Assembly: GCF_015477605.1 (NCBI RefSeq) | Contig: NZ_JADLQX010000040.1 | Span: 1-57,783 of the forward strand | Direction of reading: 5' to 3' | DNA: 57,783 nucleotides | DNA from: Nocardia amamiensis | GTDB taxonomy: Bacteria; Actinomycetota; Actinomycetes; Mycobacteriales; Mycobacteriaceae | In this document: positions 33,145 through 41,676 of the stretch, in pieces | Position numbering within the stretch: the first letter of the stretch is position 1 | Layout: each line of letters opens with the position of its first letter | Translations under genes and position numbers: made by a program | Notes under the pieces: model-generated | The model's database searches: none | What the model was told of the DNA's origin: nothing | The model's input: only the letters and a program-made list of their open reading frames with translations

Positions 33145-33393
33145 TCACCGTCTTCCTGCGCGGCGGCGTGTCGGGAGTTGGCAAGGGTTAACAACCCGTG
33201 CGGCGGTGGCGCCGACCCGGCGGCAGCGCACCGCGAGTTCACCCACTGCCCAGCGATCTGAATTGATCAGTTGAGAGCGCAGAGCGTTCGAGTCGACGAC
33301 GTTCGAGCCGCTGCCGTTTGTCCGCACATGTCCCGGCTCGGGGGATGATTCGCCCGGTTTCCAGAGCACTTCGGGTCGAGTTCGCAAATTCAT
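33145..33393 (-). CDS. Small hypothetical protein
   Basis: 82 residues from ATG 33393, with a strong GGAGGGG 8 bases upstream. Basic (RTRPEVLWKPGESSPEPGHV; QLPTRRRAGRR). No known motif. It opens the transfer operon, beside the divergent region with the GntR gene. Confidence 0.5.
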   Translation of the reverse strand: MNLRTRPEVLWKPGESSPEPGHVRTNGSGSNVVDSNALRSQLINSDRWAVGELAVRCRRVGATAARVVNPCQLPTRRRAGRR

Positions 33394-33588
33394 CGAGCAC
33401 CCCTCCAAGGGGGAGATCCGGGTCACATTATGTTCAGATGGTATCAACTGATCTATTCAGATGTAACCCTTGAACATCCCCCTGACTGTTGGTACAAACC
33501 CCCCGATCTGCGCTATCGCCCGCTGATTCACACGGACTGATAGCGTTTGGTTGCCTCACAAGCGCAGATCAGAGAGGGCTCAGCCGGG
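33394..33588. promoter_or_regulatory. Divergent promoter region, likely GntR operator
   Basis: AT-richer region between the transfer operon and the GntR-kinase gene. TTCAGATG occurs twice (about 33433 and 33456) and ATCAACTGAT in between is almost a palindrome. A GntR regulator would be expected to bind here and control both directions. Confidence 0.5.
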
Positions 33589-34443
33589 ATGACTGAATCG
33601 ACCAGTAGCGAGGCCCGGCGGTGGCAGATCGCGCGTGAGCTCAGGACCGAGATCGAGTCCGGTCGGCTTCGGCCTGGCGAGAAGCTGCCGTCTTCCCGTG
33701 CGCTCGCCGAGAAATGGGGAGTCAGCCTCGGGACGGTCAACCAGGCGATGGAGCAGCTCGGGCACGAGGGGCTCATCAGTACCCGCCCGCGATCAGGGCG
33801 TGTGGTCGCCGACCGCGCCGGGGCAGCTGGTGACCGGCCGCGGACGCCGCAGCCACGAGTCGTGTACATCGGTGGCTATGCCGGAAGCGGGAAAACGGAG
33901 GTCGGCCGGGTTCTGGCGCGAGAGACCAAGTGGGCGATCCTCGACAAAGAAGTACTCACCCGCAGCGTGGTGGACGCAGCACTCGTCCAGCTCGGTAGCA
34001 CGATCGCCGATCGAGAATCCGCGCTCTACCGCGATGTCGTCGAGCCTGCCGAGTACCAGTGTTTGGCGGCCGCGGTGAGCGAGAACATCGCCTACGGGGT
34101 GAGCGTCATCGCCATCGCGCCGTTTCTCGAGCAGTTCGCCAACCGCGCCTGGTTCGAGCGCCAAGCCGCCTGGCTCGCCGAACAGGGAGCCGACATGTCG
34201 GTGATCTGGGTTTCCTGCAGCACCGAGGTGATGCGGTCTCACCTCGAGCGACGCGCGGCCGCCAAAGACACGTGGAAGTTGGGCCACTGGGATCAATACC
34301 TCGCCGGCGTCGACGCCCAGTTCGCTCCGGCCTGGCCCCACACCGTCATCGGCAACAACCTCGATGACGAGCCGATCCAAGCCCAGGTGAAGACCGTCCT
34401 GCGCCGCCTCGAGCCCCTCCCAGGAGCGCACCGGCCGCAGTGA
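33589..34443 (+). CDS. GntR-type regulator fused to P-loop kinase-like domain
   Basis: 284 residues from ATG 33589. Residues 8-75 are a GntR winged helix (IARELRTEIESGRLRPGEKL; SSRALAEKWGVSLGTVNQAM; LISTRPRSGRVV). After a linker, GGYAGSGKT (K102) starts a P-loop kinase-like domain with WAILDKEVLTRS and later IWVSCSTEVMRSHLERR, resembling small-molecule kinases or zeta-like proteins. Direct fusion of GntR to such a kinase suggests that ligand phosphorylation or ATP binding controls DNA binding. The stop overlaps the phosphotransferase gene start. Confidence 0.85.
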   Translation: MTESTSSEARRWQIARELRTEIESGRLRPGEKLPSSRALAEKWGVSLGTVNQAMEQLGHEGLISTRPRSGRVVADRAGAAGDRPRTPQPRVVYIGGYAGSGKTEVGRVLARETKWAILDKEVLTRSVVDAALVQLGSTIADRESALYRDVVEPAEYQCLAAAVSENIAYGVSVIAIAPFLEQFANRAWFERQAAWLAEQGADMSVIWVSCSTEVMRSHLERRAAAKDTWKLGHWDQYLAGVDAQFAPAWPHTVIGNNLDDEPIQAQVKTVLRRLEPLPGAHRPQ

Positions 34444-35399
34444 TCCGGCAGTCGGCAGCCTCAAGCCTGTCCCCTAGCCTGGACGTCGTGGCTCGCTCAT
34501 CGGCATCCGCGTTCCTGCCCGACATGGTTGACAAAGTGCTGATCTCAGCGTGCCGGGCAGCCGGGCTGGATCCCGCCGATGCGGTCATGCTTCGACTGGG
34601 AGAGAACATGCTCTACCAGCTGGCCGCAGCGCCGGTCGTTGTCCGCATCGCACGCAACCTGCAGCATTGGGACGACGCCTCCAAGGAGGTCACGGTCGCG
34701 AACTGGCTTGCTGCCCAGCGATTCCCCGCCGCACAGACCTACAGCATCGGTGACCGAAGCCAGCCCATCGAGATCGACGGACACCCCGTCACGTTCTGGC
34801 GTTTGATCCCAGGGCGAGCAGCCGACCTCCACGAAACCGGCATCCTCGGCGAGCTGCTGCACCAGCTGCACCAACTCGACCGGCCAGCCGGGCTGACGCT
34901 CCCCGCCGTGCAGGCATTCGGGCACGTTCCAGCGCGGCTGGCCACCGCGCCGATCCCTGCCGCGGACGCCGATTTCTTGCGGCACCGAGTACGCGAACTG
35001 GAGCAGGAACTAGAGGCGCTGACCTTCCAGCTGCCGGTGACCGCGCTGCACGGCGATGCCCACGTGAAGAACGTCATGATCACCGACGACGGCCAGGCGG
35101 TGCTGATCGATCTCGAGGCGTTCGCGTTCGGGCCGGCGGAGTGGGATCTGGCCAAGACCGCAGCCGAAGCGTCGATGGGGATGCTCGCCGAACGGGACTA
35201 TGCCGCGTTCGCGGGTAGCTACGGCTACGACATCACCACCTGGTCCGGATGGCCGATCCTGCAAGCCATCCAGCAGGTGAAGATGGTCAGCTGGTTGTCG
35301 CAGAACGTCGATCACTCCGCACGCGTCCGCAGCGAATACGACAAGCGGATCCGCACGCTGCGCACCGGCCGGCTAACCGAGCCCTGGCGTGGTCTCTGA
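34440..35399 (+). CDS. Aminoglycoside-phosphotransferase-fold kinase
   Basis: 319 residues from GTG 34440 overlapping the GntR-kinase gene by 4 bp. Catalytic loop ALHGDAHVKNVMI (D206, N211) and metal loop VLIDLEAFAFGPAEWDLAK (D224) are the APH signatures; an N-lobe strand with NMLYQLAAAPVVVRIAR precedes. The substrate is unknown; it may be a small molecule shared with the GntR-kinase. It need not confer drug resistance. Confidence 0.83.
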   Translation: MIRQSAASSLSPSLDVVARSSASAFLPDMVDKVLISACRAAGLDPADAVMLRLGENMLYQLAAAPVVVRIARNLQHWDDASKEVTVANWLAAQRFPAAQTYSIGDRSQPIEIDGHPVTFWRLIPGRAADLHETGILGELLHQLHQLDRPAGLTLPAVQAFGHVPARLATAPIPAADADFLRHRVRELEQELEALTFQLPVTALHGDAHVKNVMITDDGQAVLIDLEAFAFGPAEWDLAKTAAEASMGMLAERDYAAFAGSYGYDITTWSGWPILQAIQQVKMVSWLSQNVDHSARVRSEYDKRIRTLRTGRLTEPWRGL

Positions 35400-35438
35400 A
35401 GGTCCCCGCAAGCGCTACGTGGCCACCTGCCAGCAGGC

Positions 35439-36518
35439 TCAGTCGCCGAGCTGGTCGGCATCCGCGTCGCCCTCGAGCAGAACGTCGAGGTACTGCCACT
35501 GGTTCTCGGTCGGCTCGGACACGTAGACCGAGGCGTCGGTGATCCCCTCCTCCCGGGAGAAGGTGGCGGAGAACTCACCGGAGAAGTCGAAGTCGGCGTA
35601 CCTGCTCGTCGTGTGCGGTTCCCACCATTCGCGGTCCTCGACGTCCTCCTCGATGTGGGCGGTGAACGTGCCCTCCAGATCCCCGGTTATCTGGACCTCG
35701 CCGTTGACGTATCGCAGCTCACGGACGTACAGCCCGATCGGATTCGAGCTCGGCTGCTGCCACGCCTGCGTGTCGCGGAAGCGGTTCGCAGTGCCGTACC
35801 GGATCCAGTGGTCCACCTCGTCGTCGACGCGCTCGCGGACCTCATCACGCACACAGCCCAGCGCGTAGACGATGGGAGTGTCGAGGACATCTTCGAGGAT
35901 CACCAGTGCGCGCCGTGACGTCACGTCCCACTCGATCATCGACCGTTCCTCGGGCAGCTGGACTCGCCGGCCTTCGAACTCGACGACCGGTCGCCGCTCG
36001 GTGTAGTCCTGCCAGTACGGTGCGTCGAGGATCTGCGGGAACCGTTCCCGGAAGACAGGCAGGATCACCGCGCCGAACTCCGCGACCGAGTCTGCGACCT
36101 CGTCGTTGCCGAGGTCGGCCGCGGTCACCGCGAGCAGCGCTCGAACGACGCTGTCATTGGCGCGGAATCTTGTGAGGTGGCGTTGGACCCGCGGGACGGC
36201 GTCAGCGGCCGCCTTGATGACGGAGGCGATTCGGGGGATATTCCAGTACTCGTCGTTGTTCTTCTCTTGGTTACAGGGCCCGCAGATCGGTGCGAGGTTG
36301 GCCGCCGCGTCCACGTCGAAGTCGGCGCCGAGGCCCAGATCCCCGACCGGGCCCGAGGCGGGATTGCGGGGGACGATGTGGTCGATCTGCAGGCCCCGGA
36401 ATGTGGTCGGTGTCTTGCACCAGTAGCACTTGTGGCCCCACGCCTGAACCAGAGCCAGCAGCAGGAGCCGGTTGTGCGTAGGTGACGAGTGTGAGTACCG
36501 CGCATCATCGGTGGTCAC
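35439..36518 (-). CDS. HNH endonuclease-like protein
   Basis: 359 residues from ATG 36518. N-terminal HNH: C31 and C34, IDHIVPRN (D46, H47), NLAPICGPCNQEKNN (N74, C79, C82, N83). The remaining 260 residues are an acidic domain of mixed beta/helix structure ending in a repeat of W/E/D-rich strands; not recognised. It overlaps the XRE regulator gene by 4 bp, like a regulator-effector operon, and could be a defence nuclease. Confidence 0.83.
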   Translation of the reverse strand: MTTDDARYSHSSPTHNRLLLLALVQAWGHKCYWCKTPTTFRGLQIDHIVPRNPASGPVGDLGLGADFDVDAAANLAPICGPCNQEKNNDEYWNIPRIASVIKAAADAVPRVQRHLTRFRANDSVVRALLAVTAADLGNDEVADSVAEFGAVILPVFRERFPQILDAPYWQDYTERRPVVEFEGRRVQLPEERSMIEWDVTSRRALVILEDVLDTPIVYALGCVRDEVRERVDDEVDHWIRYGTANRFRDTQAWQQPSSNPIGLYVRELRYVNGEVQITGDLEGTFTAHIEEDVEDREWWEPHTTSRYADFDFSGEFSATFSREEGITDASVYVSEPTENQWQYLDVLLEGDADADQLGD

Positions 36519-37855
36519 GAACGACGCACCGCCACGATCGCGGGATGGTGGGTGTGCATGAGGTCGACGAACTCCAGGAGCGCGGGATGACGTGAGCCGC
36601 CGGCGGGGAGCCGGTTGTAGAAGTCGTGCAAGTACTGCAGATATCTCGCCGACCGCAGGTCACCGCCGTTGACGACGGCGGCCGCGGCCAGTGCTCCGGC
36701 GTCCTCCCAGTCACCAGCGACCAGCGATGCTTCGGCCGAGACCATCTGGATGAACGCCCGGGTCCGGGGTGGGGTGTCGTCGGTGAGGGCATCGCTGACG
36801 AACGTGCGGGTCTGGGGCACGAGCTGCAGATCGCGCCAGCAGTGGCTGGCGTCGCCGGCGAGCTCGGCCGGGTCGTAGTAGCCGATCCAGGTCGGCTCGT
36901 CGCCGTGGCGGCGTTCGAAGAGTTGCTCGGCGCGGTGGATCGCGGCCGCGGTGCCCTTGCGATCGGACAGGCTGGCCAGCCCGCGCGCCTCCATCATCAC
37001 GCACATGGCCTCGACACTGGGTGTGCCGTGTCCCCGCAGAGCGGACTGCGCCGCCCTGGCGTACATGACCGCGTCGTCGAAGCGGTGGACGAAATTGCTC
37101 TGATGAGACAGGTTGGCCAGCAGCCGGGCGCCCATCCGCATGTCCCCGGCTTCCTCGGCGAGGCGAAGGCCCTGGATGAAGTATCTGATCGCGGCCGGGT
37201 GCCGTCCGGCGTCGTAGGCGCTCCAGCCCAGCAGCTGAACGACTTCGGCGGCCGCGGAGAAGATCTCGCGGCGCACCCGCTGCGGATGCACGGCGTGCAG
37301 CTCGGGCACGACCTGGGTGCGGAAGAACTGCAGCAGCGTGCGCCGCACATGCCCACCACCCCGGGCGAAGTCCATCGACATCATCGCCGCGACCGTGTCG
37401 CGGATCCGGGCGGCGATCGCGACCCCGTGTACCGGCCCGGCCGCCTCCACGGTCAAAGTGGGCGATTGCGCGAACAGGTACCCGGTCACGACCTGGGACG
37501 CGCCCATGCTGGTGATCGCCCCCGCGGTGACCAGTGCCGGATCATTGCCGCTGTCACTGTCGGCCAACCCGTCGAGCACGGTGATCGCAGCGGCGACGTC
37601 GCGCTGGTACTCCCGCCCTCGAGCGAGCGGATCACCGGCATAAGGCAAATGCAGCACCTTCGCCAGCAGCCTGGAATACAGGTCGTCGGGCACGACATGG
37701 CCGTTCTCCCACCGCGACACCGACGTCTTCAGCGAGGCCGGAGTCATCAGGTGAACACCGTCGCGGTCAGCGGCCTCGATCAGGGCCGCAACGAGAATCG
37801 GGATCGACCATCCCCTCGCTTTCCGGGCTGCCCGGATATCCTCGCCTCGCATCAT
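36515..37855 (-). CDS. XRE-family regulator with TPR-like C-terminal domain
   Basis: 446 residues from ATG 37855. N-terminal helix-turn-helix (IRAARKARGWSIPILVAALI; TPASLKTSVSRWENG), then about 370 residues of helical repeats (for example AIRYFIQGLRLAEEAGDMRM; LLANLSHQSNFVHRFDDAVM), as in actinobacterial XRE-TPR sensors. It is translationally coupled to the HNH gene downstream. It may repress the operon and sense a peptide or phage signal. Confidence 0.82.
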   Translation of the reverse strand: MMRGEDIRAARKARGWSIPILVAALIEAADRDGVHLMTPASLKTSVSRWENGHVVPDDLYSRLLAKVLHLPYAGDPLARGREYQRDVAAAITVLDGLADSDSGNDPALVTAGAITSMGASQVVTGYLFAQSPTLTVEAAGPVHGVAIAARIRDTVAAMMSMDFARGGGHVRRTLLQFFRTQVVPELHAVHPQRVRREIFSAAAEVVQLLGWSAYDAGRHPAAIRYFIQGLRLAEEAGDMRMGARLLANLSHQSNFVHRFDDAVMYARAAQSALRGHGTPSVEAMCVMMEARGLASLSDRKGTAAAIHRAEQLFERRHGDEPTWIGYYDPAELAGDASHCWRDLQLVPQTRTFVSDALTDDTPPRTRAFIQMVSAEASLVAGDWEDAGALAAAAVVNGGDLRSARYLQYLHDFYNRLPAGGSRHPALLEFVDLMHTHHPAIVAVRRS

Positions 37856-37869
37856 GCCGCTGGTTCGTC

Positions 37870-38277
37870 CTACGGGATGGTGTCGGTCAGCGTGCCCGAG
37901 TCGATGTCGAGCAGTACATCGGAGCGGTCGGTGAGGACATGCCAGCGACGCGAGAGGCATTCGCGCACAGCGTGCGCCGCCGACAACAATGCGTCGGCGT
38001 TCGACTTCCCCGCCAGCAAGGTGCCGATATCACCGGCGGAGGCCTCGTCGCAGGCGGCCACCAGCGTGTGTGGCATCCCCACCAGGGCGGCGAGGATGTC
38101 GTGCTGGTCGGACGGAATCAGCGCGTAGGCGGCGGTCAGCACGGCGGCGGGAACGACAATGGTGTTGCCCGACTCGACAGTCGCCCAGGTGATGGCGTGG
38201 GGATACGGGTCGCGGCGGCACCAGCCGCGCACAGCGGCCAGGTCGAGCACGACCCCGGACAGGGCCGTTGCGCTCAT
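37870..38277 (-). CDS. PIN-like toxin
   Basis: 135 residues, ATG 38277, overlapping the RHH gene by 4 bp. VVLDLAAVRGWCRRDPYPHA near the N terminus carries an acidic residue (D12), and later LLAGKSNADALLSAAHAVRE and a terminal DRSDVLLDIDSG region have the remaining acids expected of a PIN RNase fold. The similarity is moderate. With the upstream RHH antitoxin-like gene it makes a VapBC-type pair. Confidence 0.65.
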   Translation of the reverse strand: MSATALSGVVLDLAAVRGWCRRDPYPHAITWATVESGNTIVVPAAVLTAAYALIPSDQHDILAALVGMPHTLVAACDEASAGDIGTLLAGKSNADALLSAAHAVRECLSRRWHVLTDRSDVLLDIDSGTLTDTIP

Positions 38278-38549
38278 GCGGCGCCGGCAGCAGGGTGCTC
38301 GTCAGACGACAGTGGCGGCAGGCCGAGAAGCTCGCGGCCGCGGTTGATCATCTCCAACGGCGGCCGGCCGCCGTAGACGGATTCGATGGTGGCCAGGGAC
38401 TTCTGCCGATCGACAGCTGCCTGGATCGACTCGGCGACGAACGCGCTCACCGACTCGATCGTCCCGCCGTCGCGCCAGTTGTCGAGAGTGGCCGCGACCT
38501 CTTCGGGCACGGTCACGGTCACTTTGCGGGTCTGCCGCCTTCTCGCCAT
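38274..38549 (-). CDS. RHH antitoxin
   Basis: 91 residues from ATG 38549. KVTVTVPEEVAATLDNWRDG followed by SVSAFVAESIQAAVDRQ is a ribbon-helix-helix of the VapB/CopG kind. Its C terminus probably binds the PIN-like toxin. The promoter lies between here and the divergent parA 2 gene; CACATGTGAG and CCCACATATC may be operator halves. Confidence 0.78.
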   Translation of the reverse strand: MARRRQTRKVTVTVPEEVAATLDNWRDGGTIESVSAFVAESIQAAVDRQKSLATIESVYGGRPPLEMINRGRELLGLPPLSSDEHPAAGAA

Positions 38550-38645
38550 ACCCAAATGCTACTCCGGTATGCACATGTGAGACCGTTGGTGCGCTAATCT
38601 CCCACATATCGCCCGCCAACCATCCCGTCGCCGGGAGGATCTTCC

Positions 38646-39395
38646 GTGACCGACACCGTCGTTCCACTCTCCTCACTTCGCTTGCCGAAGCCGTACGTCA
38701 TCACTCTCGGCAACCTGAAAGGTGGCGTAGGCAAGACAACTTCGGCGTTCTTCCTGGCCGCCTACTTCGCCCAGGTGCACGACCTGCGGGTGCTGATCGT
38801 GGACGCCGATCCGCTGTCGCAGACGGGCTACGCCTGGTACCGGTTGCTGCGCAACGCCGAGATCGAAGTGCCGTTCAACCTGATCCACTTCCCCTCGCGG
38901 CACATCGCGGACTGCATCGCCGACAACGCCGCCCAGTACGACGTGATCATCATCGACGTGGGCGGCGAATCCGACGCCATCCTGAAGGGCGCGATTCCCT
39001 ACAGCGACGATCTCATCATGCTGGCGGGCGCGACCGGGGCCGACATGAAGCGCATCCCCTCCACCTACAAGGCATGCGAGGAGGCCACCGCCGATACCGA
39101 GCGGGAGATCGAAGTCCACATTTTGATGACCAAATGCCCGGTCACCATGAAGAACGGCGAGAACGTCTCCAGTGAATACCGCAAGTACCGCAAGCGGGCC
39201 GAAGACTCGGGGTACGGGGTGTTCCAGGCATACATCAGCAACTGGAAGTGGTACCGCGAGGCCGCTGACGGGGATATCGGCGATGGCGCGGAGAACCCCC
39301 TGGAGGACCTGGGCGAATACAAGCAAGTCGGTGACGAGCTGGTGGCACGGTTCCGCACGAACTCGGCCGCAACAGAACAGGAAGTGAGTGCCTGA
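38646..39395 (+). CDS. parA: ParA-family partition ATPase (system 2)
   Basis: 249 residues from GTG 38646 with GGGAGG 7 bases upstream. KGGVGKTT (K25, K30), VLIVDADPLSQTGYAWY and DVIIIDVGGESDAILKG are Walker-type ParA motifs. It overlaps the ParB-like gene (TGATG). It is more canonical than the ParA at 16770 and lies 5 kb from the RepA origin, so it is probably the main partition ATPase. Confidence 0.9.
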   Translation: MTDTVVPLSSLRLPKPYVITLGNLKGGVGKTTSAFFLAAYFAQVHDLRVLIVDADPLSQTGYAWYRLLRNAEIEVPFNLIHFPSRHIADCIADNAAQYDVIIIDVGGESDAILKGAIPYSDDLIMLAGATGADMKRIPSTYKACEEATADTEREIEVHILMTKCPVTMKNGENVSSEYRKYRKRAEDSGYGVFQAYISNWKWYREAADGDIGDGAENPLEDLGEYKQVGDELVARFRTNSAATEQEVSA

Positions 39396-40381
39396 TGCCC
39401 CCACCCGTTCGGAAGCTCGGCGGCAAGAACAAAGGCGGCGCGGACTCACAGCAGCCCCAAACCCTGGAGCAGGGGGCCACGCCGCCGGTGTCCCCACTGC
39501 GCGACGCCGAATGGAGTCGCGACATCGCCAAAGGGCAGCAGGCGGCGGGAGTAGAGACCATCACAGCGCAACCGGCCACCCCGGCCGAGGTCGCGGCCGG
39601 CCCGCACGCTCCCACGCAGGCCCCTGTACCGGCGTCGCTCGCGGGCATCATTCCCGACCACTACGAGCAGCCCGACGCCACCGGGGACCTCACCGCAAAA
39701 GAGCGCGACGACCTGGCCGCCTGTGAGGCCGCCCTGGACGTGGCCCGGGTGGCGTTCTACATCGCAGGCAAGGCCCTGCGGGTCATCCGGGACGCGAGGC
39801 TGTATCGGGCCACACACGCCACGTTCGACGACTACGTATCGGACCGGTGGGGGATGCGCCGCGCCAACGCGCACCGGCTGATCGAGGCCGCCCCGATCGC
39901 CGAACCCATCGTTATGTCTCCCATGGGAGACAAAATCAACGAGCGTCAGGCGCGCGAGCTGGTGCCGCTGAGCAAGCACCACAGCGAGCAGGCCGCCGCT
40001 GATCTGTACCTGGCGCTGGCCCAGCAGGTCGCCGCCGCCAACGGCAAAGGCCCGAAGATCACCGGCGAACTGGTACGCCAGGCCGCCGAGGCCACCCTGG
40101 CCGAACTCCCGCCGGGCAGCGAGTGGAACCGCGAAACAGCCGCCGAGGTTGCGCGAACCGTCTTGGCGCAGGTGACCGGCCAGGCCCCAACTGAGGAAGC
40201 GGCCGACGACGACGCCGAGCCACATTCCTGGTTCGAAGCCGAGACCGGCCGAATCGCCTCTCTGGCCGACCGGGTGGCCAAGCGCGCCGACAAGCATCCC
40301 GCGGAGGCGAAGGCCTTCGCGGCGGCGCTCATGGCGCACGCCAGGCGGATCGAGAAAGCCGTCAGCAAGTCCGCCCAGTAG
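39395..40381 (+). CDS. ParB-like centromere-binding partner of ParA 2
   Basis: 328 residues from ATG 39395. A disordered Pro/Ala N terminus (residues 1-85), then a DNA-binding helical core: RDARLYRATHATFDDYVSDR and WGMRRANAHRLIEAAPIAEP resemble the helix-turn-helix used by actinobacterial plasmid site-binding proteins, with INERQARELVPLSKHHSEQA after it. No ParB nucleotide box was seen. Its position after parA supports a partition role. Confidence 0.72.
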   Translation: MPPPVRKLGGKNKGGADSQQPQTLEQGATPPVSPLRDAEWSRDIAKGQQAAGVETITAQPATPAEVAAGPHAPTQAPVPASLAGIIPDHYEQPDATGDLTAKERDDLAACEAALDVARVAFYIAGKALRVIRDARLYRATHATFDDYVSDRWGMRRANAHRLIEAAPIAEPIVMSPMGDKINERQARELVPLSKHHSEQAAADLYLALAQQVAAANGKGPKITGELVRQAAEATLAELPPGSEWNRETAAEVARTVLAQVTGQAPTEEAADDDAEPHSWFEAETGRIASLADRVAKRADKHPAEAKAFAAALMAHARRIEKAVSKSAQ

Positions 40382-40387
40382 GGCTTC

Positions 40388-40783
40388 TCAGTCGGGTTCG
40401 AGCATCGGGAACTGGGCGATCCAGCGGTGAAACTGGGCAGGGTCTTGAAGCCTCCGCACCTGGCGGTAACTATGCGCTTCGGCGTTGGCGCCTACCAGAA
40501 ACTCGAAGGCACGAGCACCGTTCTTCGCGGCGGAGAAACAGTGCGATACGGACTCGACTACCAGCGATAGCGCTGCGCCGTCCACTTCGAAGTGGAGGTA
40601 GTCGTTGACGCGAGGCAGCGCTTCGGCATTGACCACGAAACACACGCTTTCGCTGGTGTCTTCGCCGTTCTCGTCGACCATCGGAAAGATCACGGTGTAG
40701 CGCACAGGGCCTGCGTCGCGTCCGCGTGGCTGCAAGGGATAGACGGGAGCGCGTGTCCCGCGGGGTCTGTCGCCGAGCGCCAT
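40388..40783 (-). CDS. Hypothetical protein convergent with ParB 2
   Basis: 131 residues from ATG 40783. The centre is beta-rich (VRYTVIFPMVDENGEDTSES; NDYLHFEVDGAALSLVVESV), followed by RAFEFLVGANAEAHSYRQVR. No motif recognised. The intergenic strip to the ParB gene is 6 bp. Confidence 0.65.
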   Translation of the reverse strand: MALGDRPRGTRAPVYPLQPRGRDAGPVRYTVIFPMVDENGEDTSESVCFVVNAEALPRVNDYLHFEVDGAALSLVVESVSHCFSAAKNGARAFEFLVGANAEAHSYRQVRRLQDPAQFHRWIAQFPMLEPD

Positions 40784-41030
40784 GTCGCGTCCTCGCTGTG
40801 GAATCGCAATCTGTCTACCGTGGCCGCCGCCTCATGCCTACCGTGCGGGTCGATGCGGTCGGACCGAAGGATCCATGAGCGTGCCCCGCCACAGCGGCCG
40901 ATCCGACGATATACCGAAACATCAACGCTACGAAGACTTTTCAACACGAGGCCGACCGGTGGCCAGCGAGCGCGCCAGCCCCAGATCCCGCAGCACTTAC
41001 GGGCTAGCTGTCCCGCGCCCTAATTGCCCA

Positions 41031-41216
41031 TCACGCCCGAATCGCCGGGCCATCCGGGAGCACGGCGATCGGGTCGTCCAGCCAGCGTTGGATGAGCGCG
41101 TGGACGACTGTGGAGCGGTCGGATCCGGCGTCGCGGGCGGCCCGCTCGAGCGCGTCCCATGTGTCCTGCGGGATGCCCCGCAGACCCCGGACCGGATAGC
41201 GGTGCTGGTTTGCCAT
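41031..41216 (-). CDS. Small RHH-type DNA-binding protein
   Basis: 61 residues from ATG 41216. RGIPQDTWDALERAARDAGS and STVVHALIQRWLDD look like a short ribbon-helix-helix (strand, two helices). It is transcribed divergently from 41305-41484; two related 15-16 bp inverted-repeat operators lie in between and overlap the -35 box of the divergent gene, so autoregulation is likely. Confidence 0.65.
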   Translation of the reverse strand: MANQHRYPVRGLRGIPQDTWDALERAARDAGSDRSTVVHALIQRWLDDPIAVLPDGPAIRA

Positions 41217-41230
41217 AAGCCCAGCGTATC

Positions 41231-41283
41231 GGGTGGTTGACCACCCCGCAAGCGGCCTGCTACGCTGAGGTGGTCAACCACCC
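41231..41283. promoter_or_regulatory. Divergent promoter with two operators
   Basis: Operator 1 GGGTGGTTGACCACCC (41231-41246) and operator 2 GGTGGTCAACCACCC (41269-41283), which is its inverse. Promoter for the plus-strand gene: TTGACC (41237-41242), 18-bp spacer, TACGCT (41261-41266). Operator 1 covers the -35 box and operator 2 lies just after the -10 box. Confidence 0.75.
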
Positions 41284-41304
41284 GGAGCGCAGCAGGGAGA
41301 CGCC

Positions 41305-41484
41305 ATGGGCACCACCTACACCCTCGGTCAGCACATCCGCTTCGACGGCACCACCTGGCGCGTCAACAGCGTCCGGGGCATCCCGGGCGCACAGGTGGTC
41401 GATCTGCGTGACATCGACGGCGGCCGCCACTGCCAGTCGTGGAACGCCGGCATCCTGGCCGACATGATCCGCCGGGGCTGGTAA
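41305..41484 (+). CDS. Small beta-rich protein
   Basis: 59 residues, ATG 41305 to TAA 41484, with GGGAGA 7 bases upstream. GQHIRFDGTTWRVNSVRGIP is a two-strand segment; total length suggests a small beta barrel or SH3-like domain. It lies behind a promoter controlled by two operators, and is followed by a 15-bp terminator hairpin, so it is a genuine short gene. Function unknown. Confidence 0.65.
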   Translation: MGTTYTLGQHIRFDGTTWRVNSVRGIPGAQVVDLRDIDGGRHCQSWNAGILADMIRRGW

Positions 41485-41530
41485 CCCCAAGCGGGGCGCC
41501 GCATTCGCCCCATAAACCGCGTTGACGAGA

Positions 41531-41566
41531 CGAAGGCCCACCCGATCCGGTTCGGGTGGGCCTTCG
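41531..41566 (+). terminator. Terminator of 41305-41484
   Basis: Perfect 15-bp stem CGAAGGCCCACCCGA (41531-41545) with 41552-41566 and 6-base loop; no U-tract, as often in actinobacteria. Confidence 0.78.
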
Positions 41567-41676
41567 TCGTAGTCGCGTTCACGCACCTGGCTCCGCGGCC
41601 CCACGTGGATTCGAGGCCTGCGCGCCGAAAGCTCGGGATCTTGTGCGAGTGCGAGCGTGGTGGACATGCTGGGTGT

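Noticed and set aside
34440..35399. Aminoglycoside resistance gene
   Set aside because: The APH fold is clear, but coupling to a GntR-kinase gene and lack of similarity to known resistance subfamilies argue for another substrate.
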